Source of the DNA: Cryobacterium inferilacus
GTDB taxonomy: Bacteria > Actinomycetota > Actinomycetes > Actinomycetales > Microbacteriaceae
NCBI RefSeq assembly: GCF_019599185.1
Contig: NZ_JAIEUL010000006.1
Span: 62,001 to 126,000 of the forward strand
Length of the DNA: 64,000 nucleotides
Reading direction: 5' to 3'
Position 1 is the stretch's first letter. Each line of letters begins with the position of its first letter. Positions 1-8,094 of this stretch are shown piece after piece. The notes beneath the pieces were generated by a model. It saw only the letters and a program-made list of their open reading frames with translations. It was not told the origin of the DNA and did not search any database. Position numbers and translations under genes: made by a program.

Positions 1-1
1 G

Positions 2-478
2 GCCTTCGCCCCTGTGGACGGCGCCGCGTTCTCGATCTACACCCGGTGGATCGAGACCGAGTTCGAGAACACCATCGAACCGTGGACGGGTTCCGTCGAG
101 GACCGCGCCCACACCGCCGCACGCCACAGCGTCGTCGTCGAGGTGGACGGCCGCCGCATCGAGGTGAGCCTGCCGAGCAAGCTGCTGCCAGGCGCCGCGT
201 CGGAGAAGACCGGCGGACCCGCACCCCGCCGACGCACCGCGTCCCACGCCGTGAGCAGCGCCACCGGTGACGCCGTCAAGGCGCCCATGCAGGCCACCAT
301 CGTCAAGATCCTCGTCGCCGAGGGCGACTCCGTCGTCAAGGGCGACCTGCTCCTGGTGCTCGAGGCCATGAAGATGGAGCAGCCGCTGACCGCGCACAAG
401 GACGGCGTGATCGGCGCGATCGGCGCCGACGTCGGGGCCACGGTCTCCTCAGGTCACCTGCTGATGACGGTCGCCTAG
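2..478 (+). CDS. Acyl-CoA carboxylase alpha subunit (biotin carboxylase/BCCP), C-terminal part
   Basis: The reading frame is open from the left edge, so the true start lies outside the window and only about 158 residues are seen. The last 70 or so residues form a biotinyl domain: VKAPMQATIVK, then EAMKMEQ, whose lysine (codon 371-373) is the biotinylation site. Upstream, RWIETEFENTIEPW is the end of the carboxylase part as in AccA3-type acetyl/propionyl-CoA carboxylase subunits of actinobacteria, which are normally near 590 residues. The protein carries CO2 on biotin to a partner carboxyltransferase, which is not in the window. The gene converges on lpdA across a perfect 21-bp-arm palindrome. 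Confidence 0.9.
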   Translation, partial: AFAPVDGAAFSIYTRWIETEFENTIEPWTGSVEDRAHTAARHSVVVEVDGRRIEVSLPSKLLPGAASEKTGGPAPRRRTASHAVSSATGDAVKAPMQATIVKILVAEGDSVVKGDLLLVLEAMKMEQPLTAHKDGVIGAIGADVGATVSSGHLLMTVA

Positions 479-490
479 CGGCTCGCACGC

Positions 491-556
491 AACTGTTCCC
501 CGTGCGGACAACTGGTCCCGGTACACCGGGTGCAATTGTCCGCACGGGGAACAGTT
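491..556. repeat. Palindromic element A0 (family A), also likely bidirectional terminator
   Basis: Two perfectly complementary 21-bp arms, 491-511 and 536-556, enclose a 24-nt loop that itself holds a small CCCGGT/ACCGGG-like stem. The element fills the gap between two convergent genes, so as RNA it would make a strong hairpin from either side, although no T-run follows. The inner part of the arm (GCGGACAACTGG) resembles the GGACAnTT arms of the elements at 6.9-8.15 kb, so I group it with them as family A. Confidence 0.8.
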
Positions 557-578
557 AGTTGCGGATATGGGTGCTGGG

Positions 579-2018
579 TCAGTAGTGCACCTTGTGCATG
601 GCGCGCGCGGCATCCGTGATCGAACCGGTCAGTGACGGGTACACGGTGAACGCCTCGGCGACCTCGTCGACGGTGAGACCGTGCTCGACGGCCAGGGTGA
701 GCGGGAAGATCAGTTCGCTGGCCTTGGGCCCGACGATGACGGCGCCGATGACGGTGCCGGTGCCCCTAGAGGCGATGAGCTTGACGAAGCCGTCCTTGAT
801 GCCCATCATCTTGGCGCGCGGGTTCGACTCGAGCGGCATCTTGTGCACCTCGCCGCGGCGGGCGCCCTCCTCGATCTCCTTCTGGGTCCAGCCGACCGTG
901 GCGATCTCCGGCTGGGTGAAGATGTTCGCGGCCACGTTGCGGATCTCGATCGGATTCACGGCGTCGCCCATGGCGTGGTACACCGCGGTGCGGCCCATCA
1001 TGGATGCGACGGAGGCCAGCGGCATCTCCGTGGTGCAGTCACCCGCGGCGTAGATGTTGGGGATCGAGGTGCGCGCGACCCGGTTCACCCGGATGTGGCC
1101 GGACTCGGTCAGCTGCACACCGGCCTCCGCCAGGCCCAGCCCCGCGGTGTTCGGCACGGCGCCGACGGCGACGAGGCAGTGGCTGCCCTCAACGGTGCGA
1201 CCGTCGGTGAGGGTGACCAGCACGCCGCTGTCGGTGCGCTCGGCGGAGGCGGCGCGGGACTTGTTCAGCACCACCATGCCGTTGCGCTTGAACACGTTCT
1301 CGATCACGGCGGCGGCGTCGACGTCTTCGCCCGGCAGCACCTGGTCGCGGCTGGAGACGAGGGTGACCTCGGCGCCGAGCGCCCGGTAGGCGGAGGCGAA
1401 CTCCGCGCCGGTGACGCCGGAGCCGACCACGATCAGGTGCTTGGGCACGGACTTGAGGTTGTACAGCTGGGTCCAGGTGAGGATGCGTTCACCGTCGGGC
1501 ATCATGCTCGGCAGGGTGCGCGGGCTGCCGCCGACCGACAGCACGATGGTGTCGGCCTCGACCCGGTCGAAGTCGGTGCCGGAGCCGTCGTCTCCGGTGG
1601 AGACGATCACCGCGTCCCTGCCGTCGAGCCGGCCGTGGCCGCTGAGCAGCTTCACGCCGGCCTTGACGAGGCTTTCCCGCATGTCGCGGGACTGCTCCCT
1701 GGCCAACCCCAGCAGGCGCTTGTTCACGGCGGCCAGGTTGATCGCCACCTCGGGGTGCAGCGGCTTGCCGGCCTCGTTGCGGGCGAAGAACTGCACACCC
1801 AGGTCGCTGGCCTCGCGGATCGAGTTCGACGCCTCAGCGGTCGCGATCAGCGACTTGGAGGGCACCACGTCGGTGAGCACGGCAGCTCCGCCGACGCCGA
1901 CGCGTTCGATCAGCGTGACCTCTGCACCCTGTTGGGCGCCGGCGAGTGCGGCTTCGTAGCCGCCGGGGCCGCCGCCGATGATCGCGATGCGCTGTTTTCG
2001 TTCGAACTCGTAAGGCAT
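579..2018 (-). CDS. lpdA: NAD(P)H dehydrogenase (quinone), LpdA-type flavoprotein
   Basis: 479 residues of the pyridine nucleotide-disulfide oxidoreductase fold: FAD-binding GGGPGGYEAA at about 15-24, an NAD(P)-binding VVGSGVTGAEFA near 195, and a C-terminal dimerisation domain. The redox-active CxxxxC of dihydrolipoamide dehydrogenase is absent (GGAAVLTDVVPSKS, 43-56) and the usual C-terminal catalytic His-Pro is YPSLTGS. Both losses are typical of the mycobacterial LpdA (Rv3303c) group, which reduces quinones with NAD(P)H rather than lipoamide. A cytoplasmic FAD enzyme. Transcribed divergently from punA with only 69 bp between. The start is the ATG at 2018; GGAGGA lies about 12 bp upstream. 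Confidence 0.9.
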   Translation of the reverse strand: MPYEFERKQRIAIIGGGPGGYEAALAGAQQGAEVTLIERVGVGGAAVLTDVVPSKSLIATAEASNSIREASDLGVQFFARNEAGKPLHPEVAINLAAVNKRLLGLAREQSRDMRESLVKAGVKLLSGHGRLDGRDAVIVSTGDDGSGTDFDRVEADTIVLSVGGSPRTLPSMMPDGERILTWTQLYNLKSVPKHLIVVGSGVTGAEFASAYRALGAEVTLVSSRDQVLPGEDVDAAAVIENVFKRNGMVVLNKSRAASAERTDSGVLVTLTDGRTVEGSHCLVAVGAVPNTAGLGLAEAGVQLTESGHIRVNRVARTSIPNIYAAGDCTTEMPLASVASMMGRTAVYHAMGDAVNPIEIRNVAANIFTQPEIATVGWTQKEIEEGARRGEVHKMPLESNPRAKMMGIKDGFVKLIASRGTGTVIGAVIVGPKASELIFPLTLAVEHGLTVDEVAEAFTVYPSLTGSITDAARAMHKVHY

Positions 2019-2087
2019 TCACTTATTCTGTCCTCCCGCACGCGACCCGCCAAACCGTGCGACCTCACGGGCAATTAGAGTAGGAGG

Positions 2088-2921
2088 ATGCTCACGACCG
2101 AGATCAATCCTCTTGACGCGCCGGAAACCAACCCTTTCGACGTAGCCAGGACCGCCGCCCAGGACATCGCTGACGCCACCGGCGTCGCCCACCACGACAT
2201 CGCCCTCACCCTGGGCAGCGGCTGGGGCAAGGCTGCCGACCTGATCGGGGAGACCACCCACACCATCCCGGCGCAGGACATCACCGGGTTCAGCGCTCCG
2301 GCCCTCGCCGGCCACGGTGGCATGCTGCGGTCGGTGCTGCTGCCCAGCGGCAAGCGCGCGCTCGTGATCGGCGCCCGCACGCACTACTACGAGGGCCACG
2401 GCGTTCGCCGGGTGGTGCACAGCGTGCGCACCGCCGCCGCCACGGGTGCCACGACCATGATCCTCACCAACGGTGCCGGCGGCATCCGCGAGACCTGGAC
2501 GCCGGGCACCCCGGTGCTGATCAGCGACCACATCAACCTCACCGCGGACTCGCCGCTCGAGGGCGCCACCTTCGTCGACCTCACCGACCTGTACTCCCAG
2601 CGTCTGCGCGACCTCGCCCGCGGCATCGACTCCACCCTCGACGAGGGCGTGTACTGCCAGTTCCGCGGTCCGCACTACGAGACGCCCGCCGAGGTGCAGA
2701 TGGCCAAGGCCATCGGCGGCCACATCGTGGGTATGTCCACCGCGCTGGAGGCCATCGCTGCCCGCCAGGCCGGCATGGAGGTGCTCGGCATGTCGCTGAT
2801 CACCAACCTGGCCGCCGGCATCCAGAAGACCCCGCTCAGCCACGGTGAGGTGCTCGAGGCCGGCCAGGCCGCCGAGGCCACCATCAGCGCCCTCCTCGCC
2901 AACATTGTGGCCGCGCTGTGA
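2088..2921 (+). CDS. punA: Purine nucleoside phosphorylase, trimeric type
   Basis: 277 residues matching the trimeric PNP/MTAP family: phosphate-binding GSGWG near 43-47, AGHGG near 75, NGAGGI, a purine-site Glu in STALEAIAARQAG, and ITNLAAG near the C-terminus. It cleaves (deoxy)purine nucleosides with phosphate to base plus (deoxy)ribose-1-phosphate. Its GTGA overlap with the following phosphohexomutase indicates translational coupling. AGGAGG touches the ATG directly, too close for a normal ribosome site; with a possible -10 at TAGAGT (2076-2081) the mRNA may be leaderless. Part of a nucleoside-salvage neighbourhood with add, deoA and cdd. Confidence 0.95.
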   Translation: MLTTEINPLDAPETNPFDVARTAAQDIADATGVAHHDIALTLGSGWGKAADLIGETTHTIPAQDITGFSAPALAGHGGMLRSVLLPSGKRALVIGARTHYYEGHGVRRVVHSVRTAAATGATTMILTNGAGGIRETWTPGTPVLISDHINLTADSPLEGATFVDLTDLYSQRLRDLARGIDSTLDEGVYCQFRGPHYETPAEVQMAKAIGGHIVGMSTALEAIAARQAGMEVLGMSLITNLAAGIQKTPLSHGEVLEAGQAAEATISALLANIVAAL

Positions 2922-4867
2922 GCCACGACGACGAGACCCCGGTCGACCCCGCCGCCATGCGGCCGCGCGGGGCGCACGCCGCAGCATCCGCTGACCTGCC
3001 GGATGCCCCCGCGACGGAGCCGGCCGACGAGGCAGAGCCGCAGACGGCCGTGTTGGACACCGTCGACACGATTGACGCCGAGAGCGCACCCCGCACCGCG
3101 GTACTGGACACCGTCGAGGACGGCGAGGTCCTCGCCGCCACCGCGGTGCTGGACACCACCGCCACCGACCCGGTCAACAAGCTGCTCGTGACCGCGACGG
3201 CCTGGCTCGCCCAGGATCCCGACCCGGAGACCCGCGCTGAGCTGCGCCTGCTCATCCAGCAGGCCCAGGACCGCGACCCGGCCGCCGTCGCCGACCTGCA
3301 CTCCCGCTTCGACGAGCGTCTCGCCTTCGGCACCGCCGGTCTCCGCGGGGCCATCGCCGCCGGCTCCAACCGGATGAACCGGGTGCTGGTCAGCCAGGCC
3401 GCCGCCGGATTGGCCGCGTTCCTGCTCACCGCCGCCGCCGAGCGCCGCCCAGGCAGCATCCCCTCCGTGGTGATCGGCTACGATGGCCGCCGCAACTCGC
3501 ACGTCTTCGCCACCGACACCGCCGCGATCATGGCCGGAGCCGGCGTGCGCGCCGTGCTGCTGCCGCGCCTGCTGCCCACCCCGGTGCTGGCGTTCGCCGT
3601 ACGTCACCTGGGCGCCAGCGCCGGTGTGATGGTCACGGCCTCGCACAACCCGCCCAACGACAACGGCTACAAGGTCTACCTCGGTGACGCCGACGCTGGT
3701 TCGCAGATCGTCTCCCCCGACGACGTGACCATCGCCGCCGAGATCCAGAAGGTCGCAGACACCCAGCTCGTCACCGAGCTGCCGCGGGCCGCGTACGAGA
3801 CCGCCCCAGAGTCGGTCGTGCAGGCCTACGTCGACGCCACTGCCGCCGTCGCCCCCGCGCCGCGCGCACAGGTGAAAACCGTCTACACGGCGCTGCACGG
3901 CGTCGGCTGGGACACCACCCGCCGCGTACTCGACGCGGCCGGATTCGCCCTGCCCACCCTCGTCGACGCACAGATCGCCCCTGACTCCGCGTTTCCCACC
4001 GTCGCGTTCCCCAACCCCGAGGAACCCGGCGCGATGGACCTCGCCTACGAGACCGCGCGCGAGGTGAACGCCGAACTGATCATCGCCAACGACCCGGATG
4101 CCGACAGGCTCGCCATCGCCATCCCCGACACCGACGCACCGGAAGGGTACCGGCGCCTCAGCGGCAACGAGATCGGCGCCGTCCTGGGCTGGCGGGCGGC
4201 CGAGCTGGCCGCCAACGCGCCTGGCGACGGCGGTGCAGACGGCACGCTGGCCTGCTCGATCGTGTCCACGCCGGCGCTGAAGGCCGTCGCAGACGCCTAC
4301 GGGATGCGCTTCGCCGACACCCTCACCGGGTTCAAGTGGGTCTCCCGCGCCAACGGTCTGGTCTACGGGTTCGAAGAGGCCCTCGGCTACCTGGTCAACC
4401 CCGGCACGGTGCGCGACAAGGACGGCATTTCGGCCGCCGTCGCCCTGTTGTCCCTGGTCAGCGAGCTCAAGGCCGAGGGGTTGACCCTCGCAGACCACCT
4501 CGACGCCTTCGCCGAGAGGTTCGGCTTCTTCGCGTCCAGCCAGATCTCGGTGCGCGTGACCGACCTGACCGAGATCGACCTGGTGATGGCGCGCCTGCGG
4601 CAGAGCCCGCCCGCGATGATCGGCAGCAGCACCGTCGACCACATCGACGACCTCTCCGGCGGCTTCAACGGTCTGCCGCCGAGCGACGTGCTCCGGATCG
4701 TGCTCGCCGACGGCTCCCGGGTGATGGTGCGGCCCAGCGGCACCGAACCCAAGCTCAAGGTCTACCTCGACACGCACAGCACCACCGGCACGCTCGCCGA
4801 ACGGCGCGAGGCCGCATCCGCTGCCCTCGCCGAACTCGACCGGGGCATGCGCGCGCTGATCGGCTGA
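2918..4867 (+). CDS. Phosphohexomutase (PgmB/PmmB-like), possible phosphopentomutase role
   Basis: 649 residues of the alpha-D-phosphohexomutase family. Seen: FGTAGLRG (138-145), catalytic-Ser loop TASHNPPNDNGYK (Ser about 242), metal loop DPDADR (392-397), sugar loop GFEEALGY, and phosphate loop RPSGTEPKLKVY near the C-terminus. The GTG start overlaps the punA stop. Being cotranscribed with punA, and with deoA and cdd nearby, suggests it moves phosphate on ribose-1-P or deoxyribose-1-P (a phosphopentomutase role), but glucose or mannose phosphates are equally possible by family. Odd feature: an Ala/Asp/Glu-rich N-terminal extension of about 85 residues with three TAVLDT motifs at 43, 60 and 75. 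A strong hairpin follows the gene. Confidence 0.9.
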   Translation: MSHDDETPVDPAAMRPRGAHAAASADLPDAPATEPADEAEPQTAVLDTVDTIDAESAPRTAVLDTVEDGEVLAATAVLDTTATDPVNKLLVTATAWLAQDPDPETRAELRLLIQQAQDRDPAAVADLHSRFDERLAFGTAGLRGAIAAGSNRMNRVLVSQAAAGLAAFLLTAAAERRPGSIPSVVIGYDGRRNSHVFATDTAAIMAGAGVRAVLLPRLLPTPVLAFAVRHLGASAGVMVTASHNPPNDNGYKVYLGDADAGSQIVSPDDVTIAAEIQKVADTQLVTELPRAAYETAPESVVQAYVDATAAVAPAPRAQVKTVYTALHGVGWDTTRRVLDAAGFALPTLVDAQIAPDSAFPTVAFPNPEEPGAMDLAYETAREVNAELIIANDPDADRLAIAIPDTDAPEGYRRLSGNEIGAVLGWRAAELAANAPGDGGADGTLACSIVSTPALKAVADAYGMRFADTLTGFKWVSRANGLVYGFEEALGYLVNPGTVRDKDGISAAVALLSLVSELKAEGLTLADHLDAFAERFGFFASSQISVRVTDLTEIDLVMARLRQSPPAMIGSSTVDHIDDLSGGFNGLPPSDVLRIVLADGSRVMVRPSGTEPKLKVYLDTHSTTGTLAERREAASAALAELDRGMRALIG

Positions 4868-4878
4868 TCGTTTGTGCG

Positions 4879-4903
4879 GCGGATGCCCTGGCCGGGCATC
4901 CGC
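4879..4903. terminator. Hairpin terminator between convergent genes
   Basis: A perfect 10-bp stem, GCGGATGCCC (4879-4888) with GGGCATCCGC (4894-4903), and a 5-nt loop. It sits in the 45-bp gap between the phosphohexomutase (+) and the PTS IIB gene (-), so it can act in both directions. No clear T-run follows on either strand. Confidence 0.65.
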
Positions 4904-4912
4904 GGACGGCGC

Positions 4913-5185
4913 CTAACCCAGGGCGGCTTCGAGCTTGGCGGTGAGTTCGTCGAGGTCGAAGAAGTTGTCGATGATGATGACGTCGGCGTTGGTCTTGCCG
5001 ATCGACGGCACCAGCTCAGACGAGGTCAGGATGACCTGCGCGTCTGCGGCGGCCAGCTTGACGCTGGCAATGTCGGCCGCGGTGACATCGGCCTCGATGT
5101 CCAGGCGCTCGAGGGCGCGTTCGGCGTTGACCTTGAGGATGGCTGACGTGCCGATACCGACTCCGCACAGTGCGACGATCTTCAT
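4913..5185 (-). CDS. PTS system sugar-specific EIIB component (lactose/ascorbate-type fold)
   Basis: 90 residues, the usual size of a stand-alone EIIB. It opens MKIVALCGVGIGTS, the P-loop whose Cys (residue 7) accepts phosphate from EIIA. The start is the ATG at 5185, which overlaps the EIIA stop as ATGA. Last gene of add-IIA-IIB. Phosphoryl donor to an EIIC permease, but no EIIC gene exists anywhere in the window, so the substrate is unknown; linkage to adenosine deaminase hints at a nucleoside, pentose or related sugar. Confidence 0.85.
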   Translation of the reverse strand: MKIVALCGVGIGTSAILKVNAERALERLDIEADVTAADIASVKLAAADAQVILTSSELVPSIGKTNADVIIIDNFFDLDELTAKLEAALG

Positions 5186-5664
5186 GATGTTTCCTCCGTG
5201 CTGGCGTCTTCGCCGGTTGGTGCCGCGATGCCCAGGAGCGAGCGAACGGTTGCTGCGTCCGGAGCCGCTGCCAGCGCCGGGATGATGCTCGAATCGTTGA
5301 ACACGTTGGCGAGCTCGGCCACGAAGTGCACGTGCTCGTCCCCGGTGGTCACGGCCAGGCCAAGGACCACATTGACCGGGTCGTTGTGCGGATGCCCGAA
5401 CGCGACCGGTTCGGCCAGTGTGACCACGCTCAGCCCCTCGGTGAGCACATCGGGGCCAGGCCGGGCGTGCGCGAGGGCCAGTCCTGGCGCGATCACGACG
5501 TAGGCGCCGAATTCCTCGATGACCCCCACCATCCGTGCGGTGTAGCCGGGGGCGGTGGAGCCACTGCGCTCCAGGGCGTCTCCGGCGGCGCCGATGGCTG
5601 CCCGCCAATCGGGCACGTGCAGGCCGACGTCGATGGCGTCGAGGGGAAGCGGGGGAAGCGACAT
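5182..5664 (-). CDS. PTS system EIIA component (mannitol/ascorbate type)
   Basis: 160 residues from the ATG at 5664 (MSLPPLPLDAID). The phosphorylatable His is in GLALAHARPGPD, the standard EIIA (fructose/mannitol/ascorbate family) signature, followed by the DPVNVVLGLAV strand. It takes phosphate from HPr and passes it to the downstream EIIB, with which it overlaps by 4 bp. The frame stays open upstream into the adenosine deaminase gene, but the family fold begins at the chosen start. The C-terminal tail after about 140 is short and Thr/Glu-rich. Confidence 0.85.
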   Translation of the reverse strand: MSLPPLPLDAIDVGLHVPDWRAAIGAAGDALERSGSTAPGYTARMVGVIEEFGAYVVIAPGLALAHARPGPDVLTEGLSVVTLAEPVAFGHPHNDPVNVVLGLAVTTGDEHVHFVAELANVFNDSSIIPALAAAPDAATVRSLLGIAAPTGEDASTEETS

Positions 5665-5692
5665 GGCTGCTTTCACGGTGGGTTGGGTCGAA

Positions 5693-6814
5693 CTAGACGT
5701 CGGCAAAGCCGGCGACGATGGCATCGGCGAGTTCCTCGCGCTCCTCGAGCGGGAGGAATGCGCTCGACGCCGCGTTGAGCTGCAGGGCCTCGAGGTCATC
5801 GAGGTCGTACCCGAACGCGTCCGACAGCAGGGCGAGTTCGCGGCTGAGCGTTGTGCCGCTCATCAGCCGGTTGTCGGTGTTGACGGTGACGCGGAAACCG
5901 AGCTGGTAGAGCAGGTCGAACGGGTGGTCGAGGATGTCGTCGCCCCAGGCGGCGATGGCGCCGGTCTGCAGGTTGGACGACGGGCTGAGCTCCAGCGGGA
6001 TCTCCCGGTCGCGCACCCACTGGGCGAGCGGGCCGAGGGTGACGTAGGTGTTGTCCTGGTCTTCGCGGCCGATCTCGATGTCTTCGGCCAGGCGCACCCC
6101 GTGCCCCAGACGGAGGGCACGGCCGTCGATGAGGGCGCCGCGGATGCTGGCCAGGCCGTCGCCTTCACCGGCGTGCACGGTCACCGGGAAGAGGTTCTGG
6201 GCGAGGTAGTCGAACGCCACCCGGTGCTTGGCGGCGGGGAAGCCGGCTTCGGCGCCGGCGATGTCGAAGCCGACCACGCCGAGGTCACGGTGACGCACTG
6301 CGAGTTCGGCGACCTCGAGCGAGCGGTCGGCGTGCCGCATCGCGGTGATCAGCTGACCGACCTTGATGGTGATGCCGGCCTGGGCGACACGGGCGATGCC
6401 CGCCTCGATGCCCTCCTGCACGGCATCGACAGCCTGGTCGAGGGTGAGGCCGCCGGCGAGGTGCTGCTCGGGAGCCCAGCGCACCTCGGCGTAGATGACG
6501 CCGTCGAGGGCGAGGTCTTCGACGAACTCGCGGGCGACGCGCACGAGGGCGTCGTGGGTCTGCATGACGGCGACGGTGATGTCGAAGGTCTTGAGGTAGT
6601 CCTCGAGCGAGCCGGTGGTGGACTGGCTGACGAACCAGTCCGCCAGGTCTGGCTCGGTGGATGCCGGAAGGTCGAGGTCGATGGCCTCTGCCAGCTCGAT
6701 GATCGTCGCTGCCCGCAGGCCGCCGTCGAGGTGATCGTGCAGGGAAACTTTGGGCAGGGTGTTGATGCTGATGCCGCTGCCGGGCATCAGATATTCCTCA
6801 GAGCTGGTATTCAC
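5693..6814 (-). CDS. add: Adenosine deaminase
   Basis: 373 residues. Zinc ligands in VSLHDHLDGG (His26, His28), substrate/catalytic VHAGEGDG, LGHGVRL, SPSSNLQTG, and NTDNRLMSG in place of the classic TDDP, a change usual in actinobacterial enzymes. It deaminates adenosine and deoxyadenosine to inosine compounds, feeding punA. Cytoplasmic. First gene of an apparent unit with the two PTS subunits, 28 bp away. The start is the ATG at 6814; the region upstream carries palindromes A1 and A2. Confidence 0.95.
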   Translation of the reverse strand: MNTSSEEYLMPGSGISINTLPKVSLHDHLDGGLRAATIIELAEAIDLDLPASTEPDLADWFVSQSTTGSLEDYLKTFDITVAVMQTHDALVRVAREFVEDLALDGVIYAEVRWAPEQHLAGGLTLDQAVDAVQEGIEAGIARVAQAGITIKVGQLITAMRHADRSLEVAELAVRHRDLGVVGFDIAGAEAGFPAAKHRVAFDYLAQNLFPVTVHAGEGDGLASIRGALIDGRALRLGHGVRLAEDIEIGREDQDNTYVTLGPLAQWVRDREIPLELSPSSNLQTGAIAAWGDDILDHPFDLLYQLGFRVTVNTDNRLMSGTTLSRELALLSDAFGYDLDDLEALQLNAASSAFLPLEEREELADAIVAGFADV

Positions 6815-6910
6815 CCGTCCAATCTATCGCTCCGCCGCTGGGTGCGCCCCGATGCGGCCACATCCGCCCCTGGTCGAAGCCCGAACCGCCCGTATCGCGC
6901 CAATCGCCAC

Positions 6911-6969
6911 GCGAACGGACACTTTGGGCCCACTATTTGGGCCGCGACGGGCCAATGCTGTCCGTTCGC
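6911..6969. repeat. Palindromic element A1 (family A)
   Basis: Imperfect inverted repeat: left arm GCGAACGGACACTTTGGGCC, right arm complementary to it with about four mismatches (GGCCAATGCTGTCCGTTCGC). It lies between the divergently transcribed add and DUF559 genes, just upstream of A2. It shares the GGACAnTT and GGCC blocks with A2, A3 and A4. Confidence 0.75.
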
Positions 6970-6984
6970 CGAATTGGGATTTTG

Positions 6985-7041
6985 CGAGTGGGCAGTTGGG
7001 GCCCGTCAGCGGGCTGCAGACGGGCCGGAACTGTCCACTCG
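6985..7041. repeat. Palindromic element A2 (family A)
   Basis: 57-bp inverted repeat. The left arm begins CGAGTGGGCAGTTGGGGCCC and the right arm ends GGAACTGTCCACTCG; the arms pair over about 22 bp with two or three mismatches. It ends 68 bp before the start of the DUF559 gene. Confidence 0.8.
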
Positions 7042-7109
7042 ACGGGGCTTGATTGAGCGGGCGGTGGATAACTCTGACGCGCCGGCGAGGGAGCTGGCAC
7101 GGTGCTGGA

Positions 7110-8072
7110 ATGTCTCGTCGATCAGAATTGCCCCGCGGTCTTCCCCCGGAGGGTTTCACCGTGGCCGACGCCCGGGCAGCCGGTGTCAGCCGTAAGCGCA
7201 CGCGCGCACGCGACCTGGAGATGCCGTTCCGCGGGGTGCGTGCGGTGGCGGGCAGCGGGGATGCGGTAGCCGGGCGTGCTCGGGCCTACGCCGCTCGGAT
7301 GCCCACCGACCATTTCTTCAGCCACACCACGGCGGCGCTCTTGCTCGGTCTTCCGCTGCCGCGGCGGCTCGAGAACGATCCAAGGCTGCACGTGAGCGTC
7401 CTGTCTCCCGGGCGAGCGCTCCGGATGCGCGGTGTTGCGGGTCATTCACTGCAGCATCGTCCCGGACTGTGGATCGTCAACGGGCTCCCGGTGACAGACC
7501 CTGTAACCACCTGGTGTGACCTCGCCGTGAGCCTCGGGCTTGACGACCTCATTGCCGTTGGCGATCACCTTCTCGGCAAGCTCGAGCCGGCGGCCTCGAT
7601 GGACGAGCTTGGTGCGGCCGTTGCGGCGAGGGCCGGCCGACGCGGGGTCCACCGGCTGCGCGAGGCGCTGGAATGGGTGCGCCCCCGGGTCGAGTCCCCG
7701 CGCGAGACCCGCCTGCGACTGCTGGTGGTGCGCGCAGGATTCCCCGAGCCCGACACCAACCTCGATCTGCATCTACCCGCCGGCCGCAAGCGGGCACGCG
7801 GAGACCTGGTCTACATGCGGTACAAGATTTTGGTGGAGTACGACGGCGAGCAGCATCGCACCGACGACGCGCAGTACGCGCGTGACCTGGAACGCCTCGA
7901 CGATCTGGCTGCGGCAGGCTGGCGGGTCATTCGGGCGGCGAAGTTCAGCCGACCCGCCAAGATCCTGTCACGGCTCGACGAGGCTCTTCGCGCCCGGGGC
8001 TGGCGCCCCGAACTCCCCACGCCGAGAGGACAGTTGCGGCCCGTCGCGAGCCTCCACACGGGCCACAAGTGA
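7110..8072 (+). CDS. DUF559 (Vsr-like nuclease fold) protein with AbiEi-like N-terminus
   Basis: 320 residues from the ATG at 7110. N-terminal third: a winged-helix-like start as in AbiEi-type proteins (GFTVADARAAGVSRKRTRARDL, then a basic GVRAV strand). C-terminal part: a DUF559 domain, YKILVEYDGEQHRTDD..YARDLERLDDLAAAGWRVIR, with the Asp/Glu/Gln-His residues expected of a PD-(D/E)xK or Vsr-like nuclease core. The function of such proteins is not established. The last 15 or so residues (RGQLRPVASLHTGHK) and the stop are encoded by palindrome A3, so the repeat has replaced or extended the 3' end. A1 and A2 precede the gene and A4 follows it. A second DUF559 gene lies at 26.4 kb. Confidence 0.75.
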   Translation: MSRRSELPRGLPPEGFTVADARAAGVSRKRTRARDLEMPFRGVRAVAGSGDAVAGRARAYAARMPTDHFFSHTTAALLLGLPLPRRLENDPRLHVSVLSPGRALRMRGVAGHSLQHRPGLWIVNGLPVTDPVTTWCDLAVSLGLDDLIAVGDHLLGKLEPAASMDELGAAVAARAGRRGVHRLREALEWVRPRVESPRETRLRLLVVRAGFPEPDTNLDLHLPAGRKRARGDLVYMRYKILVEYDGEQHRTDDAQYARDLERLDDLAAAGWRVIRAAKFSRPAKILSRLDEALRARGWRPELPTPRGQLRPVASLHTGHK

Positions 8073-8080
8073 CCACTCGC
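8023..8080. repeat. Palindromic element A3, overlapping the end of the DUF559 gene
   Basis: Begins CGAGAGGACAGTTGCGGCCC and ends GGGCCACAAGTGACCACTCGC; arms pair at about 16 of 21 positions. The DUF559 reading frame runs through it and stops at TGA 8070-8072 inside the right arm. Nearly identical to A4, 15 bp downstream. Confidence 0.85.
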
Positions 8081-8094
8081 GAGAGGACACCCAG

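Noticed and set aside
2675-4777. A 700-residue open frame antisense to the phosphohexomutase gene
   Set aside because: Low-complexity translation without motifs, opposite a clear enzyme. Typical high-GC shadow.
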